Source of the DNA: Corynebacterium glaucum
Lineage (GTDB): Bacteria > Actinomycetota > Actinomycetes > Mycobacteriales > Mycobacteriaceae
NCBI RefSeq assembly: GCF_002287505.1
Contig: NZ_CP019688.1
Location: 1,476,674-1,540,673 of the forward strand
Length of the DNA: 64,000 nucleotides
Direction of reading: 5' to 3'
Of the stretch, positions 1 through 9,322 are shown in pieces; position 1 is the stretch's first letter, and each line of letters starts with the position of its first letter. The position numbers were made by a program, and so were the translations under genes. The notes under the pieces were generated by a model, which was not told the DNA's origin, did no database searches, and was given only the letters and a program-made list of their open reading frames with translations.

Positions 1-356
1 CGTTCACCATCATGGTTCGCAACTACTTCTTCCGGTTGACCGAGTTGTTCGCGCTGGAGAAGGAAGACGACTTGGCAGAGATGCTGGATTACCTCGATCC
101 CGCCGACACCGTGGACTGGCCGGCGGCGATGGACGACTACTTTGACGAGTACACGGACATGGACACCGGCCCGGACGCTCGCGGCCCCGAGTACTTCCGT
201 CTTTCAGATCAATCTGGACGCAAGTGGTCCGTGGTCCAAATCTTCAAGGATCCGGACGAGGATAACGCGTTCCAGCTCCACGGTGTGGTGGACCTCGACG
301 CATCGGATGCGGCCGGCGAGGTGCGCCTCGCTCACCTGAAACTTAAGCAGGTGTAA
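1..356 (+). CDS. C-terminal end of a DUF3516-type superfamily II helicase (partial)
   Basis: The reading frame is open to the left window edge and stops at 356, so this is the 3' end of a longer gene. The acidic tail, with WPAAMDDYFDEY around the middle and QIFKDPDEDNAF further on, resembles the DUF3516 domain that closes a family of actinobacterial DEAD/DEAH-box helicases. The helicase motor itself lies outside the window. The ATG at 12 is in frame but there is no reason to take it as the true start. Family assignment rests on recall of the DUF3516 C-terminus. Confidence 0.65.
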   Translation, partial: FTIMVRNYFFRLTELFALEKEDDLAEMLDYLDPADTVDWPAAMDDYFDEYTDMDTGPDARGPEYFRLSDQSGRKWSVVQIFKDPDEDNAFQLHGVVDLDASDAAGEVRLAHLKLKQV

Positions 357-430
357 ACACGCCACATTGGTGAGCCTAGACGGGTACATTCAGCCTCACA
401 TCGTCGGCTATGTCTTCGAGGAGGTTCACT

Positions 431-1678
431 GTGACCAAAGCGCTCATCGTCGGTGCGGGTATGACAGGACTTGCCACCGCGTGGCACCTGCAGGAATACG
501 GGTACGAGGTCGAGGTCGTCGACCGCATCGGCGTCGCCGCCGGCTCATCGTGGGGCAATGCCGGATGGCTCGCACCGGGTAAGACCATACCCCTGTCGAA
601 CTCGAGCCTGTGGGCGTACGGTCCGACCGCACTGTTTGATAAGCACGCCGCGCTCGATGTGCCGGTGCGCTTCGACCCGAAGCTGTGGCGCTTCTGCGCC
701 AACTTCATGGCGCACGCCACCGGGCGCGCCTGGGACAAGACCATGGCGGGCCTGACCAAGGCGGACCTCGGAGCTCTGGCCGCCTTCGACGAGCTCGAGG
801 CCGGCGGCGTGAAGGCCACCACGCACGAGAGCCCGTTCATCATCGGTTTCGAAAACGAGCAGAAGGCCGGTGGTTTCCTCAAGGAGGTCGAGGGCGCTCA
901 GCGCCACGGCCAGGAGATCCCGTTCGAGCAGATCACGCTTGACGACGCCCGCGTGCACGCCCCGATGCTCACCGACAAGGTGGGCGCGACCTACCGCATG
1001 GGCGGCCAGCGCTTCATCGAGCCAGGCCCGTACTGCCAGGCAATCGCGGACTCCATCGTGGAGCGCGGCGGCAAGGTCACTACTGGTGTGGAGGTCGTGA
1101 AGGTTAGCTCCACCCGCAAACCGGCCGTAAAGCTGGCCACCGGCGAGTGGCTGCACGCTGACAACGTCGTGCTGGCCACAGGCGCGTGGCTACCGAAGCT
1201 GGCTAAGGACATCGGCGTAACCACGCTGATTCAGGCGGGACGCGGCTACTCCTTCTCAGTGGAGACGGACCAGCCGGCAACCTGCCCGGTATACCTGCCG
1301 GACCCGAAAATCGCCTGCACCCCGTACCAGGGCCGCTTCCGTATTGCCGGCACGATGGAGTTCCGCGGCCCGGATGAGCCGTTCCAGCCGGGCCGTATCG
1401 CGTCCATGATCCACACCACCAAGCCGTTCTTCCGCGGCATCGATTGGGAAGACCGCCAGGACGAGTGGGTCGGTTCCCGCCCGGTGACCCCGGACGGCCT
1501 GCCGCTGGTGGGCGCGACCAAGGTGCCCAACGTGTACACCAACGGCGGCCACGGCATGTGGGGCATCATCCTCGGCCCGCTGTGCGGCAAGATGCTGGCC
1601 AAGCAGATCGAGACCGGTGAAGTCGACGAGACCATCGCGCCGTTCGACCCGCTGCGAGGCCCCTTTGGCGGCCTATAA
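431..1678 (+). CDS. dadA: D-amino acid dehydrogenase, FAD-dependent (DadA family)
   Basis: Flavoprotein that oxidatively deaminates D-amino acids and passes electrons to the respiratory chain. The N-terminus carries the FAD Rossmann motif GAGMTG (residues 8-13), and the DAO-like fold ends in a GHGMWG segment near the C-terminus. I chose GTG at 431 because GAGGAGG lies six bases upstream and the Rossmann strand then starts at residue 3; the ATG at 410 lies before that ribosome site. The product is 415 residues, normal for DadA. A strong terminator separates it from putA, so it is probably its own transcript, although the theme of amino-acid catabolism continues downstream. Substrate (D-Ala, D-Pro or other) cannot be told from sequence. 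Confidence 0.85.
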   Translation: MTKALIVGAGMTGLATAWHLQEYGYEVEVVDRIGVAAGSSWGNAGWLAPGKTIPLSNSSLWAYGPTALFDKHAALDVPVRFDPKLWRFCANFMAHATGRAWDKTMAGLTKADLGALAAFDELEAGGVKATTHESPFIIGFENEQKAGGFLKEVEGAQRHGQEIPFEQITLDDARVHAPMLTDKVGATYRMGGQRFIEPGPYCQAIADSIVERGGKVTTGVEVVKVSSTRKPAVKLATGEWLHADNVVLATGAWLPKLAKDIGVTTLIQAGRGYSFSVETDQPATCPVYLPDPKIACTPYQGRFRIAGTMEFRGPDEPFQPGRIASMIHTTKPFFRGIDWEDRQDEWVGSRPVTPDGLPLVGATKVPNVYTNGGHGMWGIILGPLCGKMLAKQIETGEVDETIAPFDPLRGPFGGL

Positions 1679-1694
1679 TCCCCGTCTCCCCTAA

Positions 1695-1728
1695 CCCCGG
1701 AAACCAGTGTTTTCCGGGGCTTTTTCTT
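1695..1728 (+). terminator. Rho-independent terminator after dadA
   Basis: Perfect 9-bp stem CCCCGGAAA/TTTCCGGGG (1695-1703 with 1711-1719), 7-nt loop, followed by a T-rich run. It ends the dadA transcript before putA. Confidence 0.9.
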
Positions 1729-1826
1729 GTGCGCGGAGAATCTTCCGCAAATCAGTGGTCTATCGCAGAGTTTTCGGTTAGCTTGATTGCTGTCACATAG
1801 GACTGTCTTAGTGGTAAGGAACACAT

Positions 1827-4800
1827 ATGCCAAACTTGCTCACCAACCAGCTCCCGCCGGAAACTACCGCTGACCTCGACCATGTCGTCGATGAAGCTGT
1901 GGCCCGCGCGTACCGCTGGATGGAAGCGACCGCTGACGCGGACGCGGACGATGCCCAGACGCAGCAGCTTGCCGAGATGCTTCGCGACGATAACGGCATC
2001 CGCTTCACCATGGACTTCGTTGACCGCGTCATGCGGCCTGAGGACAACCGCGTGGCAGCCAATGCGCTACGCGCGATCACCAGGGGCGTCGACGCGTCCT
2101 TCCTCGGCCGCATCAACGCCCTGCTCGTTGGTGCCGGTGCCTTTGTGGGTCCGTTCTTGCCCTTCGTGGTGGTCCCGGCGGCGCGCATGCGCCTGCGCCA
2201 ACTGGTGGGCCACCTCGTGCTGGACGCGGAGTCCGACGCGCTGAACAACCTGCTCGACAACGCAGAGAAGCGCGGCGAGGAGCTCAATCTCAACCTGCTG
2301 GGCGAGGCTGTGCTCGGCGAGAAAGAAGCGACGGACCGCGCGGAGCGCACCCTGAACCTAATCAAGAACCCGAGGGTGACCTACGTGTCCGTCAAGGCGT
2401 CTTCCATGGTCTCCCAGCTCAACCATTGGGACTACGACGAGTGCGTGCGCCTGGTCAAAGACCGCATCCGTCCGCTGTACCGCGCGGCGCGCGACCGCAG
2501 CCCCCAGGTGTTCATCAACATGGATATGGAGGAATACCACGACCTCCACCTCACGCTCGACGTGTTCACCCAGCTACTCAGCGAGGAAGAGTTCAAGGAC
2601 TACCAGGGCGGCATCGTGCTGCAGGCGTACCTACCCGACACCCTCGGCGCGCTGGAGTACCTCGCCGACTTTGCAAAGAAGCGCGTGGCCGACGGCGGCT
2701 CGAAGATCAAGATCCGCCTGGTCAAAGGCGCGAACCTGTCTATGGAACGCCACCACGCTGAGGTCAAGGGCTGGGCACAGGCGCCGTACCTGACCAAGGA
2801 CGAAGTGGACGCGAACTACTACCGCCTGCTCGACTTCATCGTGCGCCCGGAGTACGCCGACAGCGTCGCTATCGGCATCGCCTCCCATAACCTGTTCACC
2901 TCCGCGCTCGCTTACGAGCTGGCGCAGCGCCGCGGCGTCACCAGCATGCTCGATTCGGAGATGCTGCAGGGCATGTCACCGGCGCAGCAGGAGATCGTGC
3001 GCGAAGCCTACGGCCGCCAGATCCTCTACACCCCCGTCGTGCGCAAAGAGGACTTCGATGTGGCGGTGAGCTACCTCGTGCGCCGTCTTGAGGAGAACGC
3101 GGCGCCGCAGAACTTCCTGCATGCCCTGTTCGCGCCCAAGACCGAGAAGCGCGACCCGATTAAGGAGCAGGAGGACGTCTTCCGCTGGGCGGTGGACAAC
3201 CGCTGGGGCGTGCACAACGGCCCGAACCGCGAACAGGACCGCACTAACGAGACCGGACGCCAGGTCGGCGCAGAATCCAGCACCACCGGCCGCTTCTTCA
3301 ACGAGCCGGACACCGACCCGGCGCTGGAAGCCAACCGCGCATGGGCAATCGAGCACCTCAAGAACCCGCCTGCCGTGGACACCGGCGAGGAGATCACGGA
3401 TCCGTCCGTGATCGTCGACCACATCGCCCGCGCCCAAGAAGCGCAGCAGGCCTGGGGCGGGCTATCCGCCAGCGAGCGTGCCGACGTCCTCGACGCGATC
3501 GGCGACGAGATTGCGCGCCGCCGCGGCGACTTCATCGCCGTCGCCGCGCACGAGGCGGGCAAGACGGTCGACCAGTCCGACCCGGAGATCTCGGAGGCTA
3601 TCGATTTTTGCACCTACTACGCCGACAGTGCCCGCCACCTCGACGACATTGCCGCGGACTTCGAACCGAACAAGCTCACGGTGGTTGTCCCGCCGTGGAA
3701 TTTCCCGGTGGCCATCCCCACCGGTGGCGTGATGGCGGCGCTGGCGGCCGGCTCCGCGGTGATTCTCAAGCCGGCGCCGCAGGTGACGCAGTGCGCCAAG
3801 CTCATTGCGGATTGCATCCAGGCGGCCTTTGCCGAGAAGGGCATCAACGCCGACACCGTGCAGTACGTGCGCGCCGACGAAGGCGAGGCCGGCAAGGCGC
3901 TGCTTACCGACGACGCCGTGGACGCCATCATCCTCACCGGCGCCTCCGAGACCGCCCAACTGTTCAAGTCCTGGAACCCGAAGCTCAACGTCATGGCGGA
4001 AACTTCCGGCAAGAACGCCATCATCATCACCCCGTCCGCTGACCCGGACCTCGCGGTCAACGACCTGTACCTGTCCGCCTTCGGCCACTCGGGCCAGAAG
4101 TGCTCCGCGGCCTCGTTGGCCATCCTCGTCGGCTCCGCCGGCGAGTCTGAGAGGTTGAAGAACCAGCTTCTCGATGCCGCCTCCACCCTGGTGGTCGGCC
4201 CGGGCACCGACCTGTCCACCACGATGAACGGCCTGATCGAAGCCCCGGGCGAGAAGCTCGAGCGCGGCCTGACCACGCTGGATCCGGGCGAGTCGTGGCT
4301 GCTCAAGCCCCGCAGGCTCGACGACGAGGGCAAGTTTTGGTCCCCCGGCATCCGCGACGGCGTGAAGCCCGGTTCCTGGTACCACCAGAACGAGTGCTTC
4401 GGCCCGGTGCTGGGCATCATGCACGCCAAGGACCTCGACGAGGCGATCGAGTGGCAAAACTCCACCGGCTACGGACTGACCGCCGGTATCCACACGCTCG
4501 ATGGCGAGGAGATCACCACGTGGCTCGACCGAGTCGAGGCCGGCAACGTCTACGTCAACCGCGGCATCACCGGCGCAATCGTGCAGCGACAGCCGTTCGG
4601 CGGCTGGAAGAAGTCGTCCGTGGGCCCCGGCGCGAAGGCGGGTGGACCGAACTACGTCGCGCAGATGGGCACCTGGAGGGAGCGGGCGGAGCTGGCGCCG
4701 TCGCTAGGCGTGAGCATCTCGGCGCAGGTGCAGGAGCTTCTCGACGCCTTCCGCGCGAACGTTCACGACGAGGACTACGGCTGGCTTTCCCGCGCCGCCG

Positions 4801-5258
4801 AGTACGACCAGCGCGCTTGGGACAAGGAGTTCGGCCGCGGGCACGACCACTCCGGTCTGCGCTCGGAGGCGAACATCTTCCGTTACCGCAGCACCTTGGA
4901 GCCGGTGGTGGTCTATGTCGGCGAGGGCTACCAGCTGCGCGAGGTGTACCGCCAGCTGCTCGCCGCTTCGATCACCGGCACCCAGGTACGTGTGGTCGCG
5001 CCGGATGCGATCGCCCGTGAGCTTGAGGCAGCCGGTGTCACCGTTGACGCGCACGCCGTCACGGGCTCGCCTGACCGTATCCGCGTCGTGGGCGACGCGC
5101 CCGAGGAGCTCTACGGCGACGTCGCCACCGCGGTGTTTGACGGGCCAGTGCTTATCGACGGCCGCCGCGAGCTTTTGCCCTACCTGCTGGAGCAGGCCGT
5201 GTCTGCGACGCTGCACCGCTTCGGCGTGATCCACGATCCGGCCAACATCCGGAACTAA
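1827..5258 (+). CDS. putA: Bifunctional proline dehydrogenase / delta-1-pyrroline-5-carboxylate dehydrogenase
   Basis: Converts L-proline to glutamate in two steps: FAD-dependent oxidation to P5C/glutamate semialdehyde, then NAD-dependent oxidation. The N-terminal half is the PRODH barrel (VSVKASSM and IRLVKGANLSMER segments); the C-terminal half is an aldehyde dehydrogenase with the general base Glu725 (in MAETSGKN) and nucleophile Cys759 (in GHSGQKCSA). At 1143 residues it is the usual size for actinobacterial PutA without an N-terminal DNA-binding domain, so it should not be an autorepressor. AAGGAA lies just before the ATG. The permease follows 35 bases downstream without a terminator, suggesting co-transcription. 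Confidence 0.96.
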   Translation: MPNLLTNQLPPETTADLDHVVDEAVARAYRWMEATADADADDAQTQQLAEMLRDDNGIRFTMDFVDRVMRPEDNRVAANALRAITRGVDASFLGRINALLVGAGAFVGPFLPFVVVPAARMRLRQLVGHLVLDAESDALNNLLDNAEKRGEELNLNLLGEAVLGEKEATDRAERTLNLIKNPRVTYVSVKASSMVSQLNHWDYDECVRLVKDRIRPLYRAARDRSPQVFINMDMEEYHDLHLTLDVFTQLLSEEEFKDYQGGIVLQAYLPDTLGALEYLADFAKKRVADGGSKIKIRLVKGANLSMERHHAEVKGWAQAPYLTKDEVDANYYRLLDFIVRPEYADSVAIGIASHNLFTSALAYELAQRRGVTSMLDSEMLQGMSPAQQEIVREAYGRQILYTPVVRKEDFDVAVSYLVRRLEENAAPQNFLHALFAPKTEKRDPIKEQEDVFRWAVDNRWGVHNGPNREQDRTNETGRQVGAESSTTGRFFNEPDTDPALEANRAWAIEHLKNPPAVDTGEEITDPSVIVDHIARAQEAQQAWGGLSASERADVLDAIGDEIARRRGDFIAVAAHEAGKTVDQSDPEISEAIDFCTYYADSARHLDDIAADFEPNKLTVVVPPWNFPVAIPTGGVMAALAAGSAVILKPAPQVTQCAKLIADCIQAAFAEKGINADTVQYVRADEGEAGKALLTDDAVDAIILTGASETAQLFKSWNPKLNVMAETSGKNAIIITPSADPDLAVNDLYLSAFGHSGQKCSAASLAILVGSAGESERLKNQLLDAASTLVVGPGTDLSTTMNGLIEAPGEKLERGLTTLDPGESWLLKPRRLDDEGKFWSPGIRDGVKPGSWYHQNECFGPVLGIMHAKDLDEAIEWQNSTGYGLTAGIHTLDGEEITTWLDRVEAGNVYVNRGITGAIVQRQPFGGWKKSSVGPGAKAGGPNYVAQMGTWRERAELAPSLGVSISAQVQELLDAFRANVHDEDYGWLSRAAEYDQRAWDKEFGRGHDHSGLRSEANIFRYRSTLEPVVVYVGEGYQLREVYRQLLAASITGTQVRVVAPDAIARELEAAGVTVDAHAVTGSPDRIRVVGDAPEELYGDVATAVFDGPVLIDGRRELLPYLLEQAVSATLHRFGVIHDPANIRN
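5150..5162 (+). repeat. Copy of 13-mer GCTTATCGACGGC inside putA
   Basis: One of four identical 13-base copies in this window (others at 46611, 50090 and 57151). Here it is read in frame within the 3' part of putA. See the findings for the shorter family GCTTRWCGACG. Confidence 0.7.
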
Positions 5259-5293
5259 TACCCCGTCCACCTCACTACACAGGGAGCGCCCTG

Positions 5294-6808
5294 ATGACTA
5301 CCGCCCCACCACCGCATTCGGACGCGCCGGCACGCCCGAAGGCCGGCGTCGTGCCCGACGAAGACGCGGGTCTGCAGAAAGGCCTGTCTACGCGCCAGAT
5401 CAACATGATCGCCATCGGCTCGGCGATCGGCACCGGCCTGTTCTTGGGCGCTGGATCGCGCCTTCAGGCGGCCGGCCCATCGCTGGCCTTTATGTACCTG
5501 CTATGCGGGTTCATCGGCTATCTCATCTTGCGCAGCTTGGGCGAGCTGATCGCCCACCGCCCGACCTCCGGGTCGTTCGTGTCCTACACGCGCGAGTTCT
5601 ACGGGGAAAAGGCTGCCTACGTTTCCGGCTGGTTGTACTGGTTCAACTGGGCCGCCACCGCAGTGGCGGACGCGACCGCACTGGCCATCTACATCCGCTG
5701 GTTCGGCCAGTACTACGGCTGGATCAACGATGTTCCGCAGTGGGTCTACGCCCTGGTCATCATCGCGCTGGTCACCGGCATGAACCTGGTGTCGGTGAAG
5801 TTCTTCGGCGAGATGGAGTTCTGGTTCTCCCTGATCAAGGTGCTGTTCCTGCTCACCTTCCTCGCCGTGGGCATCTTCATGGTGATCTTCGACAACCCGA
5901 GCGGGGACCTGACTGGTCTCACGCTGATCACGGACAACGGCGGCTGGTTCCCCAACGGCGTGTTGCCAGCGCTGATTGTGATCCAGGGTGTCGTGTTCGC
6001 GTACGCCGGCATTGAGCTGCTCGGCACCACTTCCGGCGAGACAAAGAACCCGAAGAAGGAAATTCCGCGCGCCATCAACGCGGTCGTCTTCCGCCTGCTG
6101 GTGTTCTACTTCGGCTCCGTGCTGCTGCTGTGCCTGCTCTTGCCGTACACCGAGTACTCGGGCGACGAGTCCCCGTTTGTGACCTTCTTCGACTCGATCG
6201 GCGTTCCGTACGCGGGTGCCATCACCCAGCTGGTGGTCATCACCGCGGCACTGTCCTCGCTCAACGCGGGTCTGTACTCCACCGGCCGCATCATGTACTC
6301 GCTGTCCAAGGCTGGCTCCGCCCCGCAGTGGGCGGGCAAGGTGACTAAGGGCGGCGTGCCCTACGGCGGCATTTTGCTCACCACCGGTGTCGCGCTGTTC
6401 GGTGTGGTGCTCAACTACTTCGTGCCGGAGGCCGCATTCGAAGTAGTGCTGAACATCGCCGCGCTGGGCACGATGGCGTCGTGGGCGGCGATCTCGCTGT
6501 CCCACATGCGGTTTGTCCGGCTGGCTCGACAGGGCAAATACACCCGCCCCGACTACCGCGCCCGGTTCTCCCCGTTCACGGACATTGTTTCGCTGCTGTT
6601 CCTGGTGCTCGTAGTCATCCTCATGGCGTTCGACTACCCCATCGGTACGTGGACACTTGTGGTGTCGCTGCTAATGTGGCCGGCGCTTGCGTGGGGCTGG
6701 TTCAAGGTGCGCGACCGAGTCGAGTTCATTTCTCGGTCTCACGTGAACTACGAAAAGATCACCGGCGAGCAAGCCCCCGACATTGACCCGCGGCTACGCA
6801 ACCCGTAG
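5294..6808 (+). CDS. APC-family amino acid permease (AnsP/CycA/GabP type)
   Basis: Integral membrane amino-acid:proton symporter of the amino acid-polyamine-organocation superfamily. About 12 hydrophobic segments are visible; the first carries the family signature IAIGSAIGTGLFLG, and ELLGTTSGE in the middle matches the segment that lines the substrate path. There are 504 residues, with a polar N-terminal leader of about 35. AGGGAGC lies before the ATG. Placement between putA and ocd suggests proline, ornithine or a related amino acid as substrate, but this family is broad and the sequence does not decide it. Confidence 0.88.
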   Translation: MTTAPPPHSDAPARPKAGVVPDEDAGLQKGLSTRQINMIAIGSAIGTGLFLGAGSRLQAAGPSLAFMYLLCGFIGYLILRSLGELIAHRPTSGSFVSYTREFYGEKAAYVSGWLYWFNWAATAVADATALAIYIRWFGQYYGWINDVPQWVYALVIIALVTGMNLVSVKFFGEMEFWFSLIKVLFLLTFLAVGIFMVIFDNPSGDLTGLTLITDNGGWFPNGVLPALIVIQGVVFAYAGIELLGTTSGETKNPKKEIPRAINAVVFRLLVFYFGSVLLLCLLLPYTEYSGDESPFVTFFDSIGVPYAGAITQLVVITAALSSLNAGLYSTGRIMYSLSKAGSAPQWAGKVTKGGVPYGGILLTTGVALFGVVLNYFVPEAAFEVVLNIAALGTMASWAAISLSHMRFVRLARQGKYTRPDYRARFSPFTDIVSLLFLVLVVILMAFDYPIGTWTLVVSLLMWPALAWGWFKVRDRVEFISRSHVNYEKITGEQAPDIDPRLRNP

Positions 6809-6860
6809 CGCTGCTATACAGGTAATCGCACACACCCCAACCAAACCCGAAAGGAACCAA

Positions 6861-7889
6861 ATGCCTCAGCTCGTAGACGTTCAGAACATGTGCCGTTGGA
6901 TCAACCACCACGGCGTGGAGAAGCTCATCGCCGGCATCCAGAGCTACATCGAGGAAGATTTCGTGCGCTGGGAGAGCTTCGACAAGATCCCGCGTGTGGC
7001 CAGCCACACCCCCATCGGCGTGATTGAACTCATGCCCACTTCCGATTCCAACGAGTACGCGTTCAAGTACGTCAACGGCCACCCCTCCAACCCGACCCGC
7101 GGCTACCAGACCGTCACCGCGTTCGGTGTGCTCGCGGACGTGGACAACGGCTACCCCACCTTCGAGGCGGAGATGACGCTGCTCACGGCGCTGCGCACCG
7201 CCGCCACCTCGGCGATGGCCGCGAAGTACCTCGCACGCAAGGAATCCGAGGTCATGGCGATGATCGGCGCCGGCTCACAGTCCGAGTTCCAGGCGCTGGG
7301 CTTCCGCGCGGCACTGGGTATTGAGCGTGTGCGCATCTTCGACATCGACCCGGATGCGATGGAGAAGTTCCGCCGCAATATCGAGCCGCTAGGCATCGAG
7401 GTCTACATGGCCGCAAGCGTCGAGGACGCGGTCGAAGGTGCTGACATCATCACCACCTGCACCGCCGATAAGGCGCAGAACACCATCCTGGATTACTCCC
7501 TGATCCGCCCCGGCGTGCACCTCAACGGCGTCGGTGGTGACTGCCCCGGCAAAACCGAGCTGGATGCTCGCATCCTCGACGACGCCACCGTGTTTGTGGA
7601 GTTCCCGCCGCAGACCCGCATCGAGGGCGAGATCCAGAACAAGGACGACGACTTCGAGGTCGTGGAGCTGTGGAAGGTCATCGCCGGCAAGCACGAGGGC
7701 CGAACCAGCGACGAGGAGATTACCCTGTTCGACTCCGTCGGCTTCGCCATCGAGGACTTCTCCGCGCTGCGCTACCTGCGCGATTCTGTGGCGGGCACCG
7801 AGTTCCAGGAGTTCATCGACTTAGTCGCGGATCCGGAGGATCCGAAGGACCTGTTCTCGCTGACCACCAACGTGCTCACCCCGCTGTAA
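6861..7889 (+). CDS. ocd: Ornithine cyclodeaminase
   Basis: Converts L-ornithine to L-proline and ammonia with tightly bound NAD; mu-crystallin/OCD superfamily. The NAD site GAGSQS is at residues 136-141, the substrate-side Lys69 sits in EYAFKYVNGHP, and LRTAATSA (about 111-118) is conserved. ATG at 6861 is preceded by AAAGGA; an upstream in-frame start at 6783 would overlap the permease gene and has no support. It closes the putA-permease-ocd group: ornithine to proline here, then proline to glutamate by PutA, giving a complete ornithine breakdown route. Confidence 0.92.
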   Translation: MPQLVDVQNMCRWINHHGVEKLIAGIQSYIEEDFVRWESFDKIPRVASHTPIGVIELMPTSDSNEYAFKYVNGHPSNPTRGYQTVTAFGVLADVDNGYPTFEAEMTLLTALRTAATSAMAAKYLARKESEVMAMIGAGSQSEFQALGFRAALGIERVRIFDIDPDAMEKFRRNIEPLGIEVYMAASVEDAVEGADIITTCTADKAQNTILDYSLIRPGVHLNGVGGDCPGKTELDARILDDATVFVEFPPQTRIEGEIQNKDDDFEVVELWKVIAGKHEGRTSDEEITLFDSVGFAIEDFSALRYLRDSVAGTEFQEFIDLVADPEDPKDLFSLTTNVLTPL

Positions 7890-7910
7890 AACACCCCGCT
7901 TCACGACGAA

Positions 7911-7953
7911 ACCTCCGGCAGTCTCCCGCTCAGTGCGAGATCCTGCCGGAGGT
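7911..7953. terminator. Hairpin between convergent ocd and ahpD
   Basis: Perfect 11-bp inverted repeat ACCTCCGGCAG/CTGCCGGAGGT with a second small stem (TCTC...GAGA) in the loop. It lies between two convergent genes and so probably serves as a bidirectional terminator, although neither side has a long T run. Confidence 0.65.
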
Positions 7954-7976
7954 CGTGCCGTCATAAAGCTAAATGC

Positions 7977-8501
7977 TTAGCGGGCATCTTCGATGGTGAC
8001 GGCCTGGGCAACAGCCTGGACAACACCGGCGACCTTGACTGCCTCCCAGACCTGCTCCTTGGTCAGGCCCTCCTCGCGCACGACGTTCGCGTGGGCGACG
8101 GCGCAGTGCTCGCAGCCGTTGATAGTGGAAACGGCGAGCGACCAGAGCTCGAAGTCCGACTTTTCCACACCCGGCTTGGAGATGATGTTCATGCGCAGGC
8201 CGAACTTGACCTGGGAGTAGTCGTCACCCAGCCAGCCCTTGGCGCGGTAAGCAACGTTGTTCATCGCCATGACGGTGGCTGCGCCGTAAGCGGCTTCGAC
8301 AGCCTCCTCGGAGAGGTGCTCCTTCGCCTCGTCGGCGATTTCGGAGATGACGGTGGAGTTGCGGGTCGCCGCGGCAGATGCGAGCAGGGTTCCCCACAGC
8401 TGCTGCTCGTTCAGCTCAGAAGAGCGGGTAAGCGAACCGAGGTTGAGCTTCTGGTCCTTGGCGTACTCCGGCAGGGCGTTGCGCAGATTTTCAATAGACA
8501 A
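7977..8501 (-). CDS. ahpD: Alkyl hydroperoxide reductase AhpD
   Basis: Disulfide reductase partner of AhpC, with weak peroxidase activity of its own. The catalytic set known from the mycobacterial enzyme is present at the same positions: Glu118, Cys130, Cys133 and His137 ([10 protein letters not shown]). There are 174 residues, full length. It is transcribed after ahpC, 90 bases downstream, but with a hairpin terminator between them, so its level may be lower than that of ahpC. OxyR encoded next door is the likely regulator. Confidence 0.96.
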   Translation of the reverse strand: MSIENLRNALPEYAKDQKLNLGSLTRSSELNEQQLWGTLLASAAATRNSTVISEIADEAKEHLSEEAVEAAYGAATVMAMNNVAYRAKGWLGDDYSQVKFGLRMNIISKPGVEKSDFELWSLAVSTINGCEHCAVAHANVVREEGLTKEQVWEAVKVAGVVQAVAQAVTIEDAR

Positions 8502-8553
8502 AGTCTTTCGCCTTCCTTGTGGGTGATAAGTTTTTCCGAATTCGGTGGGCTGG

Positions 8554-8580
8554 AAAAACCCCGCGGTGCGCGGGGTTTCT
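8554..8580 (-). terminator. Terminator/attenuator between ahpC and ahpD
   Basis: Perfect 10-bp stem AAACCCCGCG/CGCGGGGTTT with a 3-nt loop; on the minus strand the T-rich arm is followed by TTCC. It stands between two genes of one pathway in the same direction, so partial read-through would set their ratio. Confidence 0.8.
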
Positions 8581-8591
8581 CATTTCGGGTC

Positions 8592-9188
8592 CTACTTCAG
8601 GGACTCCTGAACCACAGCCATCTTGTCGATGTTCTTGGTCGGGTCGTTCTTCTGCCAGTCGCAGGCGCAGACTTCCTCGGACTGCAGTGCATCGAGCACA
8701 CGCAGCACCTCGTCGACGTTACGGCCAACAGCATCCGGGGTGACGGACACAAACTGGATCACACCGTCCGGGTCAATGATGAAGGTGGCGCGGTCTGCGA
8801 CACCGTCAGCGTTCTCGACACCCAGTGCACGGATCAGGTCGTGGCGCACGTCAGCGAACATCGGGAACGGCACCTCGAGCAGATCCTCGTGGGTCGCGCG
8901 CCAGTTGAAGTGGGAGTACTCGTTGTCGGTGGAGCCACCGAGCACCTGGGTGTCGCGGTCCTCGAACTCCTCATTGAGCTTGCCAAAAGCAGCGATCTCG
9001 GTCGGACAAACGAAGGTGAAGTCCTTCGGGTAGAAGAAGACGATCTTCCACTTGCCCTCGTACTTGTCCAGGGACACGCGCTCGAAGTAGTCATCCGGGC
9101 TGGAGGCCTGGGCTTCCTTCAGGTTGCCACCCTTGAGGGCAACAAGATCGAACTCCGGGAAACGCTCTCCAACAGTCATGATCGGCAT
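8592..9188 (-). CDS. ahpC: Peroxiredoxin AhpC
   Basis: Thiol peroxidase that reduces hydrogen peroxide, organic peroxides and peroxynitrite. Peroxidatic Cys61 lies in FTFVCPTEI, and the resolving pair Cys174/Cys176 in SEEVCACDW matches the three-cysteine pattern of mycobacterial AhpC. There are 198 residues. The start at 9188 has TGGAGG six bases upstream; a second ATG three codons on is less well placed. It is divergent from oxyR, the arrangement seen for peroxide-inducible ahpC in other Actinobacteria. Confidence 0.97.
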   Translation of the reverse strand: MPIMTVGERFPEFDLVALKGGNLKEAQASSPDDYFERVSLDKYEGKWKIVFFYPKDFTFVCPTEIAAFGKLNEEFEDRDTQVLGGSTDNEYSHFNWRATHEDLLEVPFPMFADVRHDLIRALGVENADGVADRATFIIDPDGVIQFVSVTPDAVGRNVDEVLRVLDALQSEEVCACDWQKNDPTKNIDKMAVVQESLK

Positions 9189-9253
9189 AATGATCCTCCA
9201 ATAAGATTTCGCTCACGCGACTGGTTTGTTTGTGCGCCATCCGCGCACCTAGT

Positions 9254-9263
9254 CACAATTGTG
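9254..9263. promoter_or_regulatory. Palindrome CACAATTGTG in the ahpC-oxyR intergenic region
   Basis: A perfect 10-bp palindrome about 65 bases from the ahpC start and 60 from oxyR. LysR-type regulators bind T-N11-A dyads between divergent genes, so this is a candidate OxyR site. Binding is inferred only. Confidence 0.4.
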
Positions 9264-9322
9264 CCACAACAAACCCACTCTTTCAACGAGAAAACTTATC
9301 GGCTTCGTGTAGTGTCATAGGC

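Noticed and set aside
3462..4493. Minus-strand frame of 343 codons opposite putA
   Set aside because: Antisense to the aldehyde dehydrogenase domain; no ribosome site or motif.
8091..9320. Long plus-strand frame of 409 codons over ahpD/ahpC
   Set aside because: It is antisense to two clearly conserved genes and gives no recognisable protein; an effect of high GC content.
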